Shown: positions 7,443-15,248 of the stretch, one piece after another
Layout of the letters: every line of letters begins with the position of its first letter
Position numbering within the stretch: position 1 is the stretch's first letter
DNA from: CAZVFH01 sp964626415
GTDB taxonomy: Bacteria > Patescibacteriota > UBA1384 > XYA2-FULL-43-10 > CAINNR01
Direction: 5' to 3'
DNA length: 24,975 nucleotides
Assembly (NCBI GenBank): GCA_964626415.1
Contig: CAZVFH010000008.1
Span: forward strand, 1 to 24,975
Program-made: the position numbers and the translations under genes
Notes under the pieces: generated by a model
The model's database searches: none
Seen by the model: only the letters and a program-made list of their open reading frames with translations
Told to the model about the DNA's origin: nothing

Positions 7443-8141
7443 ATGACAAAAATAATTAAAGAAAAAAGTGAAGAAAAGGTTGAGATGAAATCTTTAGACA
7501 AGGGTTCTGATTTAGGAAATATTTCAACCGAAAGTGATTCCGATGAAAAAGAAAAAGAAAGGGAAAAATCAGAAGATGAAGTTAATCCAGTAAATTTAAA
7601 AACAAATCGTCAGTCAGGGGAACGCAGTTGGTATGTTATCCACACTTATTCTGGTTACGAAGAGCAGGTTGCAGATAATTTGAAACAGCGGATTGAATCA
7701 TTTGCAATGGAAGACAAAATTTTTGATGTTATCGTTCCAAAAGAGAAACAAATCGAAATCAGAAACGGCAAAAGAAAAACCGTTGAAAAAAGAATATTCC
7801 CCGGATATGTTTTGGTTGATATGATTGTTGATGACGATTCATGGTATGTGGTTAGAAATACGCCAAATGTTACCGGCTTTATTGGTTTTGGCGTTCGACC
7901 AACCCCAATGTCAATTGAAGAAGTTGAGAGAATCAAAAAACGGATGGGTGTCGAAGAGCCAAAGTATAAAATTGATTTTTCTGTTGGTGATCTTGTTCGA
8001 ATTACCGATGGCGCTTTAAAGGGATTTGAAGCTAAAGTTGAAGAAATAAATCAGGAAAAAGGAAAGATTATGGTTTTGGTCAATATGTTTGGTCGCGAAA
8101 CACCAGTAAATTTGGACTTTTTGCAGGTTAAGAAAATTTAA
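7443..8141 (+). CDS. nusG: Transcription factor NusG with a charged N-terminal extension
   Basis: Binds RNA polymerase, suppresses pausing and links to Rho or the ribosome. The NGN domain starts at about residue 62 (SWYVIHTYSGYEEQV) with KRIFPGYVLVDM and NTPNVTGFIG. The C-terminal KOW domain is VGDLVRITDGALKGFEAKVEEI. The length of 232 residues exceeds the usual ~180, because about 60 acidic/basic residues precede the NGN domain. aaggag (7430-7435) sits 7 nt before ATG 7443, so the extension seems truly translated. It is co-transcribed with secE and rplK. Confidence 0.96.
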   Translation: MTKIIKEKSEEKVEMKSLDKGSDLGNISTESDSDEKEKEREKSEDEVNPVNLKTNRQSGERSWYVIHTYSGYEEQVADNLKQRIESFAMEDKIFDVIVPKEKQIEIRNGKRKTVEKRIFPGYVLVDMIVDDDSWYVVRNTPNVTGFIGFGVRPTPMSIEEVERIKKRMGVEEPKYKIDFSVGDLVRITDGALKGFEAKVEEINQEKGKIMVLVNMFGRETPVNLDFLQVKKI

Positions 8142-8145
8142 TAAG

Positions 8146-8181
8146 TAACTTAGGTGACTTAAGCATCTTAAGTTTCTTAGG
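8146..8181. repeat. cttaag-type short tandem repeat before rplK
   Basis: Units acttagg, acttaag, cttaag and cttagg in tandem fill the nusG-rplK interval. The last unit supplies the taggag ribosome binding site of rplK. Confidence 0.6.
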
Positions 8182-8187
8182 AGTAAA

Positions 8188-8613
8188 ATGGCTAAGGAAA
8201 TCAAAGCAATCTTAAAACTTCAATGTCCAGCCGGAAAAGCAAATCCTGCTCCACCGGTTGGACCGGCGCTCGGTCAACATGGTGTCAATATCATGGAATT
8301 TTGTAATTCATTTAATGAAAAGACAAAAGAGAAAGGCGATACGATAATTCCAGTTGAAATTACTGTTTTTGAAGATCGAACTTTTACTTTTATTTTGAAA
8401 AATCCGCCAGCAGCAGTTCTTTTAAAAAAAGCGGTTGGTATCGAAAAGGGCTCCGGGAGTGCAAAAAAAGAAAAGGTTGGCAAAATATCTAAAGAAAAAC
8501 TTAAAGAAATTGCCGAAATCAAACTTCCTGATTTAAATGCCAAAACCGTTGAGGCGGCAATGAACATTCTAGCCGGCACTGCAAAAAATATGGGCATCGA
8601 AGTTGAGAAATAA
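8188..8613 (+). CDS. rplK: Ribosomal protein uL11
   Basis: The 50S stalk-base protein that binds 23S rRNA in the GTPase centre. It shows the family blocks KLQCPAGKANPAPPVGPALGQHGVNIMEFC, IPVEITVFEDRTFTF (in part), KNPPAAVLLKKA and the C-terminal GTAKNMGIEVE. Its 141 residues are the standard length. aggag lies 6 nt before the ATG. rplA (uL1) normally follows rplK but is absent here; a terminator and a long hairpin come instead. Confidence 0.97.
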   Translation: MAKEIKAILKLQCPAGKANPAPPVGPALGQHGVNIMEFCNSFNEKTKEKGDTIIPVEITVFEDRTFTFILKNPPAAVLLKKAVGIEKGSGSAKKEKVGKISKEKLKEIAEIKLPDLNAKTVEAAMNILAGTAKNMGIEVEK

Positions 8614-8636
8614 ACAATAAAATATTTGTCAAAAAT

Positions 8637-8673
8637 AAAAAATACCGTCAAAATGGTTAACGCGGTATTTTTT
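8637..8673 (+). terminator. Intrinsic terminator after rplK
   Basis: An 11-bp stem, aaaaaataccg (8637-8647) with cggtatttttt (8663-8673), and a 15-nt loop. The T run is in the 3' arm and the A run in the 5' arm, so it can work both ways. It closes the rplU-secE-nusG-rplK unit. Confidence 0.8.
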
Positions 8674-8677
8674 AAAA

Positions 8678-8760
8678 TGTTGCCAATTTGCTATCCACGA
8701 TCCGAGAGACCAAAGGAGGGGCAAAGGTCTTCTAGATGCGCAGATAGCAAATTGGAAACA
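8678..8760. ncRNA. Long inverted repeat / possible structured RNA between rplK and mfd
   Basis: Arms 8678-8695 and 8743-8760 pair over 18 bp with one mismatch (core ccaatttgctatc / gatagcaaattgg). Inside, agacc (8707-8711) pairs with ggtct (8726-8730) and presents the loop aaaggaggggcaaa, a strong Shine-Dalgarno-like sequence with no suitable gene start behind it. It could be a regulatory leader of the downstream gene or an inserted palindromic element. I do not recognise a known family. Confidence 0.45.
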
Positions 8761-8789
8761 TCAATTTCATAATATCAATTTTTATCTAG

Positions 8790-10643
8790 ATGTCAATTAA
8801 AAGCAAAGTGCTAAAATTAAAAGTCGGACAAAGTATTAATTTTGATGAAGTTATCATACAACTTCATACTTTTGGATATGAACGAGTTGAGAAGGTAAGT
8901 AATTTTTGTCAATATTCTGTATCAGGTGGATTAATTAAAATATTTTCTTCATTTAATGAAAATCCGATCGTAATTGATTTTTTTGGCAATTGCATTGAAA
9001 AAATCTACTCTCGTGATTTATTATCAAACAAAAAAATTTCTGACTTCTCTGTTTTAAAAATAAAAAATAATGTTATTTCTGTTGATGGTGGCAGTATAAA
9101 ACCATCAGATTACATTGTCCACATCGATCATGGCATTGGAATTTTTCGTGGCTTTGTTTTTAAAAAAACCATATTGGGATTCAAAGAATTATTAGCAGTC
9201 GAATATGCGGGTGGTGATTTTTTATATATGCCAGAATCGTTATTGGCAAAATTATCAAAGTATCTAGGTGTTAGCAAAAGGATTCCCAAACTTTCCCGTT
9301 TTGGTTCAGTTATTTGGGAAAACCGTAAAAAGAAAATTGTTGAAAGTATTTACCATCTAGCAAAAGAATTATTATTGGTATATGCCAAGCGCGAACTCAC
9401 AAAGAGAAAGAAATATGCGATAAATTTTGATTGGGATAAAAAATTGAAGAATACCTTTGAGCATAATGAAACATCAGACCAAGAAAAAGCAATTATGGAA
9501 ATTTATCAGGATCTAGAAAAAGATACACCGATGGACCGGCTTTTGGTTGGGGATGTTGGATTTGGAAAAACCGAAGTAGCTGTTCGGGCGGCAACTCAAG
9601 TAATTGAAAACGGTAAACAAGTTGCAATCTTGGCGCCAACGACAATACTATCACGCCAACATTTTGTTACAATTTCCAATCGTCTTTCGGAATTTCCGAT
9701 CAAAGTTGCTGAAATTTCTCGTTTTGTTTCAACAGAAAAGCAAACAGAAATCAAAAATGATCTAAAATCAGGCAAGATCGATTTAATAATTGGTACACAT
9801 CGGCTAATAAAATCAGATATTATTTTTAATAATCTCGGACTTTTAATTATCGATGAGGAACAGAGATTTGGAGTCAAAGACAAAGAGAAATTAAAAGGAT
9901 TAAAAAATGATATAGACGTTTTATCGCTATCAGCCACACCAATTCCGCGGACTCTTTTTATCTCTTTGTCAGGAATTAGGCAAATTTCAGCAATCAAAGT
10001 TCCGCCAGCAGGTAGGATTTCGATAAAAAATTTTGTTGAATTGTATGATAGTGAAAAAGTCAAAAAATATATATCAAATGAGTTTTCTCGCAGCGGTCAA
10101 GTATATTTTTTACACAATGACTTAAAAACAATAAAAGCAAGAGCAAGCGAATTTATGCGCCACTTTCCAAAAAAGAAAATTGCCATCGCCCATGGTCAGA
10201 TGCCGGAAGAAAAATTAGCTCAAACGATGGCCGACTTTTCACTTGGGAAAATCGACGTTCTTTTTTGTTCAACAATTATTGAAAATGGACTCGATGTTCA
10301 AAATGCCAATACTCTAATAGTTGAAGATTCTGACAACTTTGGACTCTCACAGCTTTACCAAATTCGTGGCCGAATTGGTCGCGGCAAAAATCAGGCCTAC
10401 GCCTATTTCACTCATAAGAAAAAGTTAAAAGAAAATGCTTTTCGCCGTTTGCGTGCGCTTCTAGATAAACAGGAACTTGGCAGTGGATTTGATATTGCTT
10501 ATTCCGATTTGGAAATTCGCGGTGGCGGAAATATTTTAGGCCGTGAACAACATGGGAATATGGAGGAACTTGGTTTAATTTTATATTCAAAATTATTAAG
10601 TCAAGTGGTGGAAAAATTAAAAAACGAAAACAAATGTTTTTAA
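8790..10643 (+). CDS. mfd: Reduced Mfd-like transcription-repair coupling translocase
   Basis: 617 residues against about 1150 in full Mfd. Residues 1-75 keep only the end of the N-terminal module (GYERVEKV ... VIDFFGNCIEKI). Residues about 105-160 are the RNA-polymerase-interacting (CarD-like) domain, with DYIVHIDHGIGIFRG. A RecG/Mfd-type SF2 translocase follows: GDVGFGKTE (Walker A, 254-262), APTTILSRQH, DEEQRFGV (355-362), SATPIPRT (391-398), STIIENGLDV and QIRGRIGRG. The UvrB-like domain that recruits UvrA and the C-terminal autoinhibitory domain are missing. It should move RNA polymerase, but repair recruitment is doubtful. It may be an unregulated mini-Mfd. RecG is excluded by the RID and by DEEQ. 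Confidence 0.85.
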   Translation: MSIKSKVLKLKVGQSINFDEVIIQLHTFGYERVEKVSNFCQYSVSGGLIKIFSSFNENPIVIDFFGNCIEKIYSRDLLSNKKISDFSVLKIKNNVISVDGGSIKPSDYIVHIDHGIGIFRGFVFKKTILGFKELLAVEYAGGDFLYMPESLLAKLSKYLGVSKRIPKLSRFGSVIWENRKKKIVESIYHLAKELLLVYAKRELTKRKKYAINFDWDKKLKNTFEHNETSDQEKAIMEIYQDLEKDTPMDRLLVGDVGFGKTEVAVRAATQVIENGKQVAILAPTTILSRQHFVTISNRLSEFPIKVAEISRFVSTEKQTEIKNDLKSGKIDLIIGTHRLIKSDIIFNNLGLLIIDEEQRFGVKDKEKLKGLKNDIDVLSLSATPIPRTLFISLSGIRQISAIKVPPAGRISIKNFVELYDSEKVKKYISNEFSRSGQVYFLHNDLKTIKARASEFMRHFPKKKIAIAHGQMPEEKLAQTMADFSLGKIDVLFCSTIIENGLDVQNANTLIVEDSDNFGLSQLYQIRGRIGRGKNQAYAYFTHKKKLKENAFRRLRALLDKQELGSGFDIAYSDLEIRGGGNILGREQHGNMEELGLILYSKLLSQVVEKLKNENKCF

Positions 10644-10673
10644 GTTTATTTTGAAATTCAGCCACAACACCAC

Positions 10674-10717
10674 GCACACTACCGATTTTAAGCGATCGCT
10701 TAAAATCGGTAGTGTGC
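10674..10717. repeat. Perfect 44-bp palindrome without spacer, GCGATCGC centre
   Basis: Arms 10674-10695 and 10696-10717 are exact reverse complements. It lies between the convergent ends of mfd (+) and the minus-strand orphan, a fitting place for a bidirectional terminator. No T tract of note follows. Confidence 0.92.
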
Positions 10718-10789
10718 TTTGGAAATATCGACTTGATATAAATATCTGATTTAAATATATGAGTGTATGCTAGTTAAAAATCAGTCAAC

Positions 10790-10813
10790 AAAAAAACGAA
10801 GCGTAGTGCTTCG
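10790..10813 (-). terminator. Intrinsic terminator of the minus-strand orphan
   Basis: On the minus strand, stem cgaagc, loop actac and stem gcttcg are followed by seven T. It lies 25 nt past the stop of the 10838-11275 gene. Confidence 0.85.
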
Positions 10814-10837
10814 AATTTGGAAATTGATCAGGCGATA

Positions 10838-11275
10838 TTACCCGTATCTTTTGTCAGCGCGGTTTGGTCTGCCAGTAGTTGGGTGGATTCCAACACCATG
10901 AGGATTAAATCGTCGGCGCGTTTTGCTTCTTGTTGCTAGTTCAATTCTTTCTTCCGGCATTTCATCACCATGACGGAGATTGTCGGCGATCTGGACTTCT
11001 CCCCAGCCAAGAGCAAGCGCGGCCTTCTTGATGTCTTGTGAGAAAGGTGAAACATCGAAAGCGCCACCAGCATTGAATCCCTCAATAATGGTTTTGTCAC
11101 TTTCTTTTCTCACCTGAAAAGTGATAATCTGTGCTGGGCTCCCAATTTCTTTAAGTACCATTTTCAGCTGGTCAGCCAGCTCTGGATTTTCCAGCAATCG
11201 CAAACTTTCGTCGGGTTCGTCTTTTGATTCTTGAACGCCATAATCATCAAAATCAAACCTTGATGACTTTTCCAC
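10838..11275 (-). CDS. Hypothetical protein, 145 aa, minus strand
   Basis: I do not recognise a family. The gene is credible: aaggag (11288-11283 on the minus strand) lies 7 nt before the GTG start at 11275-11273, and a good terminator follows. The protein is soluble and charged. It has an acidic N-terminus (FDFDDYGVQESKDEPDES), a middle part with alternating hydrophobics (ADQLKMVLKEIGSPAQIITFQV, FDVSPFSQDIKKAALALGWGE) and a basic C-terminus (TRSKTRRRFNPHGVGIH). No signal peptide or membrane span is seen. It is the only confidently protein-coding gene on the minus strand in the window and is divergent from dprA. Confidence 0.75.
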   Translation of the reverse strand: MEKSSRFDFDDYGVQESKDEPDESLRLLENPELADQLKMVLKEIGSPAQIITFQVRKESDKTIIEGFNAGGAFDVSPFSQDIKKAALALGWGEVQIADNLRHGDEMPEERIELATRSKTRRRFNPHGVGIHPTTGRPNRADKRYG

Positions 11276-11297
11276 CTTTTTTCTCCTTTCTCTCTTA

Positions 11298-11307
11298 TGC
11301 TATATCA
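11298..11307. promoter_or_regulatory. Possible bidirectional extended -10 between dprA and the minus-strand gene
   Basis: TGCTATATCA reads as TG-C-TATATC on the plus strand and as TG-A-TATAGC on the minus strand, in a 62-bp divergent interval. No good -35 is visible for either. A second hexamer TAAAAT (11326-11331) sits 6 nt before the dprA ATG and could give a leaderless mRNA. Confidence 0.4.
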
Positions 11308-11337
11308 AATTTAGCAGATTTTTATTAAAATTGGAAT

Positions 11338-12438
11338 ATGGGGAAAAAATTATCATCAAATGACAAAGAAATTTTGTTACTTTTGGATCAACATCCAAAA
11401 ATTGGCGCAAAGACACTTAAAAAAGTTCGTCATCATTTTAGCGGGAATTTAAGCCGTATTCTTTCGGAGCCAAAAAGTCGGATTGAGAGATTTTTTGATC
11501 CGATTTCGTTGGTAGCAATTTGTGAGGCGAGAAAAGAAAAATTGGATAAAAAAGTTCTTACTGATTTTGAGATTAAAACGCTTTTTACTGGCGATAACGA
11601 GTATCCAAAATTACTTCTTGAGATATTTGATCCGCCAGAAATCCTTTACTGTCGCGGTAATTTGGAAATTTTAAATATGCAGGGAGTCGCAATCGTCGGA
11701 AGTCGAAGTCACACATATTACTCAAAAGCAGTGATTGAAAAAATTGTTCCTCGTCTCGTCGAATCTAAAATTGTTATCGTTTCAGGACTTGCACTTGGTG
11801 TTGATGGCCTTGCTCACTTTCTAACACTTGAAAATGGCGGCCAAACAATTGGGGTTTTAGGATCAGGCGTTGAAAAAATTTATCCGACTTCAAATCAAAA
11901 ATTAGGAGACAAAATGATTGAAAAAGGTGGCGCAGTGATTTCAGAATTTCCACCGCGTACTCCGCCATTTAAACAAAATTTTCCGCTTCGAAACCGACTT
12001 ATTGCCGGTATGACTTTGGGTACTTTAGTTGTCGAAGCCAGACACGAAAGCGGATCGCTGATCACTGCTGGTCTTGCAAATGAATACGGTCGCGAGGTTT
12101 TTTCTGTTCCGGGAAACATCGACAGCTTTGCATCCGAAGGAACAAATGCTTTAATAAAAGAGGGAGCAAAATTAGTCACCTCTGTTGAAGATATTTTATC
12201 TGAACTTGGTTTTTCTTCATCAAAAGCAGTTGAAAATTATCTTCTCCCAGAAAACGAAAATGAGGAAAAGATTTTTTCTATTCTCGCCACCGAGCCATCA
12301 TCAATTGACAAAATCGCCAAATCGGCTAACTTTGATATTATAATTCTGAACTCGATTATGTCAATTTTGGAGATTTCTGGTAAAGTTGAGAAGGTCGACG
12401 GAGTTTTTCGGTTGCGAGGAAAATATAAATTGAAGTAA
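11338..12438 (+). CDS. dprA: DNA-processing protein DprA/Smf
   Basis: Binds incoming single-stranded DNA and loads RecA during natural transformation. An N-terminal helical part (IGAKTLKKVRHHF) leads to the Rossmann-like DprA core: YCRGNLEILN, VAIVGSRSHTYYSK, VSGLALGVDGLAH, TIGVLGSGVEKIYP, SEFPPRTPPFKQNFPLRNRLIAG, ARHESGSLITAGLANEYGREVFSVPG and EGTNALIKEGAKLV. A C-terminal winged-helix-like region (residues about 300-360) follows, as in long DprA forms. 366 residues is normal. No Shine-Dalgarno is present. The pilin at 1257 and this gene are both compatible with DNA uptake. Confidence 0.96.
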   Translation: MGKKLSSNDKEILLLLDQHPKIGAKTLKKVRHHFSGNLSRILSEPKSRIERFFDPISLVAICEARKEKLDKKVLTDFEIKTLFTGDNEYPKLLLEIFDPPEILYCRGNLEILNMQGVAIVGSRSHTYYSKAVIEKIVPRLVESKIVIVSGLALGVDGLAHFLTLENGGQTIGVLGSGVEKIYPTSNQKLGDKMIEKGGAVISEFPPRTPPFKQNFPLRNRLIAGMTLGTLVVEARHESGSLITAGLANEYGREVFSVPGNIDSFASEGTNALIKEGAKLVTSVEDILSELGFSSSKAVENYLLPENENEEKIFSILATEPSSIDKIAKSANFDIIILNSIMSILEISGKVEKVDGVFRLRGKYKLK

Positions 12439-12443
12439 AAACT

Positions 12444-12521
12444 ATCACAGATCTACTGTCACTGATTGACACAGATAATGAATATATCAGTGATTATCTG
12501 TGATGATAAATCAGTGAGAGT
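12444..12521. repeat. Structured interspersed repeat, copy B (upstream of topA)
   Basis: Outer arms atcacagat (12444-12452) and atctgtgat (12496-12504); inner arms tcactgat (12459-12466) and atcagtga (12486-12493); trailing atcagtgagag. It aligns along its length with 78-150. Outer-arm positions that differ between copies change on both sides, so pairing is kept. Confidence 0.75.
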
Positions 12522-12575
12522 TTTTACTTCCATATTTGTAATCTCGTTAGTAAAGATAAAAACAAAAGGAGTTCT

Positions 12576-14756
12576 ATGAATTTAGTCATTGTTGAATCGC
12601 CGGCAAAGGCAAAGACAATTGAAAAATATTTAGGCAGTAGTTTTAAGGTTTTAGCATCTTTTGGCCATGTTCGCGACCTGCCGAAAAAGGAGATGGGGGT
12701 CGATGTTGTGAATAATTACTTGCCGACTTATGAAATTTCTCCTGACTCTAAAAAAACCGTTTCGGTCTTAAGAAAAGAGAGTAAGCTGGCTAAGGAAATT
12801 TATCTAGCAACTGACCTTGATCGCGAAGGAGAGGCAATTTCTTGGCATATTATTAAAGCCTTAAATTTTCGCGAAGACGATTCAAAAATAAAGAGAATCA
12901 CTTTCTCTGAAATTACCAAGGCGGCATTAAAAAGGGCTGTTAATAAACCGCGAAAAATTGATATGAATTTGGTTGACGCCCAACAAGCAAGGCGAATTCT
13001 CGATCGTTTGGTTGGATACAAACTCTCTCCGCTTTTATGGCGAAAAGTCAAATCAGGTCTTTCGGCCGGTAGAGTTCAGACCGTTGCCGTTCGTTTGATT
13101 GTTGAGCGCGAAAGAGAAATTGAAAATTTCAAGCCGGAGGAGTTTTGGGTTCTTGCGGTCATTTTGTCGAAAAAAAATCAGGAGCTAAGGTTTAGAGCTC
13201 AACTAGTTGAGGAAAATGGCAAGCCAATCGGCAAATTAGATATTAAAAATCAAACTCAAGCAAAAAAAATTGAGGCAAATTTAAAAAATGCCAAATATTC
13301 GGTTTTATCGGTTGAAAAAACCGATCAAATTCGACGGCCCTCTGCACCATTTACAACTTCAACTTTACAAATGGAGGCATCAAGGAAATTGGGAATTTCG
13401 GTTAAGCAAACGATGATGCTGGCACAAAAACTTTATGAAGCGGGAAAAATTACTTATATGCGAACCGACTCCACTAATTTATCGTCTCAAGCAATTTTAG
13501 CCGCAAGAAAAGTAATTGAAAGAGAATTTGGGAAAAAATACTTGCCACTTGCAGGACAAAAATATCAAACTAAGGCCAAGCATGCCCAAGAAGCGCATGA
13601 AGCAATTCGTCCGACTCATTTTGATAATCGCGAAGGGTCTAATGATCCGCGAGAGAGGCGTCTTTATGATTTGATTTGGAAACGAACTATTGCTTCGCAA
13701 ATGCCTGATGCAATTCTGGAAATTCTTGATGTTCGGATTGCGGCTTCCGGTAAGGAAAAGTTTGTCTTCGCCGCTCGTGGTGAGAGCATAAAGTTTGATG
13801 GTTTTATCAAGGTTTATACCGAGGGTCGCGATGAAGAGCCGGAAAGTGCGGAAGAAAAAATCCCAGAACTTAAAAAAGGTGAAGATCTTGATTTTCATCA
13901 ATTTGACAAGACACAAAAATATACTGAACCGTCGAAAAGATATACCGAGGCGACATTAATTAAAAAACTTGAAACCTTGGAAATCGGTCGACCGTCAACT
14001 TATGCGCCGACAATGTCAACGATTCAAGATCGCGGCTATGTTCGACTAGAGGAAAAAAAGTTTTTCCCCGAAGAAATTGGCAAAATTGTTAATGATCTTT
14101 TAGTTGAGCATTTTTCAGAGTTGTTTGATTACAAATTTACGGCGCAAATGGAGGATGAACTGGATGAAATTGCCGAAGGAAAACGAAAATGGCAGACGGT
14201 AATTGATGATTTTTATCAACCATTTTCAAAAATATTGAAGGAAAAAAACAAAGAGTTAGAGAAAAAAGAAATTATGCCGGTGAAAAAAATCGGCGAAAAG
14301 TGTCCGGAGTGCAAAAGTCCGTTGGTTGAGCGGATTGGAAAATTTGGAAAATTTATCGCTTGTTCTGGTTATCCGGAGTGTAAATATTCGCGCCCGCTAG
14401 AAAATAAAAAAGAATTAAAAAATGCCGTTGTTGCCGACGGTGATGGCGGAACTGAAAAACTCAAAGATGTTGAAGGTGAAAAATGTGAAAAATGCAAAGG
14501 AAAGATGATGATGAAAGAGGGGAGATTTGGCCGGTTTTTGGCTTGCGAAAATTATCCAAAGTGCAAAAACACCAAAACGATAACGGTCGATTCAAAAATA
14601 AAATGTCCGAAGTGCAGAGTTGGATCGTTAATTGAGCGGCGAACAAAAAAAAGAGGCCGACTTTTTTGGGGCTGTTCAACTTATCCGAAGTGCAAATATG
14701 CCAGTTGGGAAGATCCGAATAAGAAAGATGGTGAAGATAAAACAACTAATGATTGA
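12576..14756 (+). CDS. topA: DNA topoisomerase I
   Basis: Type IA topoisomerase that relaxes negative supercoils. The TOPRIM domain has VIVESPAKAKTIEKYLG (E7) and DLDREGE (80-86). The active-site tyrosine is Y294 in ITYMRTDSTN. ETLEIGRPSTYAPTMSTIQDRGYV is conserved. The C-terminus has three four-cysteine zinc ribbons: CPECK..CSGYPECK, CEKCK..CENYPKCK and CPKCR..CSTYPKCK. At 726 residues it is typical. aaaggag lies 5 nt before the ATG. Confidence 0.97.
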   Translation: MNLVIVESPAKAKTIEKYLGSSFKVLASFGHVRDLPKKEMGVDVVNNYLPTYEISPDSKKTVSVLRKESKLAKEIYLATDLDREGEAISWHIIKALNFREDDSKIKRITFSEITKAALKRAVNKPRKIDMNLVDAQQARRILDRLVGYKLSPLLWRKVKSGLSAGRVQTVAVRLIVEREREIENFKPEEFWVLAVILSKKNQELRFRAQLVEENGKPIGKLDIKNQTQAKKIEANLKNAKYSVLSVEKTDQIRRPSAPFTTSTLQMEASRKLGISVKQTMMLAQKLYEAGKITYMRTDSTNLSSQAILAARKVIEREFGKKYLPLAGQKYQTKAKHAQEAHEAIRPTHFDNREGSNDPRERRLYDLIWKRTIASQMPDAILEILDVRIAASGKEKFVFAARGESIKFDGFIKVYTEGRDEEPESAEEKIPELKKGEDLDFHQFDKTQKYTEPSKRYTEATLIKKLETLEIGRPSTYAPTMSTIQDRGYVRLEEKKFFPEEIGKIVNDLLVEHFSELFDYKFTAQMEDELDEIAEGKRKWQTVIDDFYQPFSKILKEKNKELEKKEIMPVKKIGEKCPECKSPLVERIGKFGKFIACSGYPECKYSRPLENKKELKNAVVADGDGGTEKLKDVEGEKCEKCKGKMMMKEGRFGRFLACENYPKCKNTKTITVDSKIKCPKCRVGSLIERRTKKRGRLFWGCSTYPKCKYASWEDPNKKDGEDKTTND

Positions 14757-14757
14757 T

Positions 14758-14810
14758 AATTCAAAGTTCAAATATCAAAATGCAAAATGACAAAGAAAAA
14801 TTTAAAAATG
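14758..14810. repeat. Left A-rich flank of the four-helix-bundle gene
   Basis: aattcaaagttcaaatatc leads into aaaatgacaa and ends aaaaatg, spanning the start of the gene. The reverse complement of 15191-15242 begins aattcaaaatttaaaaatc and shares aaaatgacaa and a final aaaaatg. The gene is thus framed by an imperfect inverted pair. Confidence 0.55.
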
Positions 14811-15160
14811 AATTCAAAAAGCGACTTTATAGGTTTGTTCTAGATTTAATTAAGTTTATCGATGGGCTAGATAAAAAAGATTCAACTTGCAGGATAGTTG
14901 GCGATCAACTTCTCCGAAGTGGAACTAGTATTCTTGGAAATTATGTTGAAGCAAAATCAGCTAGCTCAAAAAAGGACTTTATTAATTTTTTCACCCACTC
15001 CTTGAAGTCAACCAACGAATCGAAAATGTGGTTGACTTTGTTAAGAGATTCTGAAAAATGTGAACGGAAACAAGCTGATTTGTTGTTGTCTGAATTAATT
15101 GAAATTGCCAATATTCTCGCCACAAGTATTCTAACTTTGAAAAACAAAAATAAGCTTTAG
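14780..15160 (+). CDS. Four-helix-bundle protein (S23 / 23S-IVS family)
   Basis: 126 residues, nearly all helical: KEKFKNEFKKRLYRFVLDLIKFIDGL, then CRIVGDQLLRSGTSILGNYVEA, KKDFINFFTHSLKSTNESKMWLTLL and LLLSELIEIANILATSIL. The segment DQLLRSGTSILGNYVEA is the family hallmark (TIGR02436). Such proteins are known from intervening sequences in 23S rRNA genes and as scattered stand-alone genes; their function is not settled. I chose ATG 14780, since the earlier TTG lies in repeat DNA. No Shine-Dalgarno is seen. The inverted A-rich flanks suggest a mobile cassette between topA and recR. Confidence 0.85.
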   Translation: MQNDKEKFKNEFKKRLYRFVLDLIKFIDGLDKKDSTCRIVGDQLLRSGTSILGNYVEAKSASSKKDFINFFTHSLKSTNESKMWLTLLRDSEKCERKQADLLLSELIEIANILATSILTLKNKNKL

Positions 15161-15190
15161 AATTGACAAGACAAATCCGATCTTGAACGA

Positions 15191-15242
15191 CATTTTTCAT
15201 TTTAAATTGTCATTTTGATCTTTGATTTTTAAATTTTGAATT
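15191..15242. repeat. Right A/T-rich flank of the four-helix-bundle gene
   Basis: Contains cattttaaattgtcatttt followed by gatctttgatttttaaatt. In reverse complement it resembles 14758-14810. It runs almost to the recR ATG and leaves recR without a ribosome binding site. Confidence 0.55.
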
Positions 15243-15248
15243 ATTTAT

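Noticed and set aside
2390..8725. Similarity between the DUF167 coding stretch near 2385-2405 and the hairpin loop at 8707-8725 (gagacca ... aaaggagggg)
   Set aside because: The match is short and broken by an insertion; probably chance.
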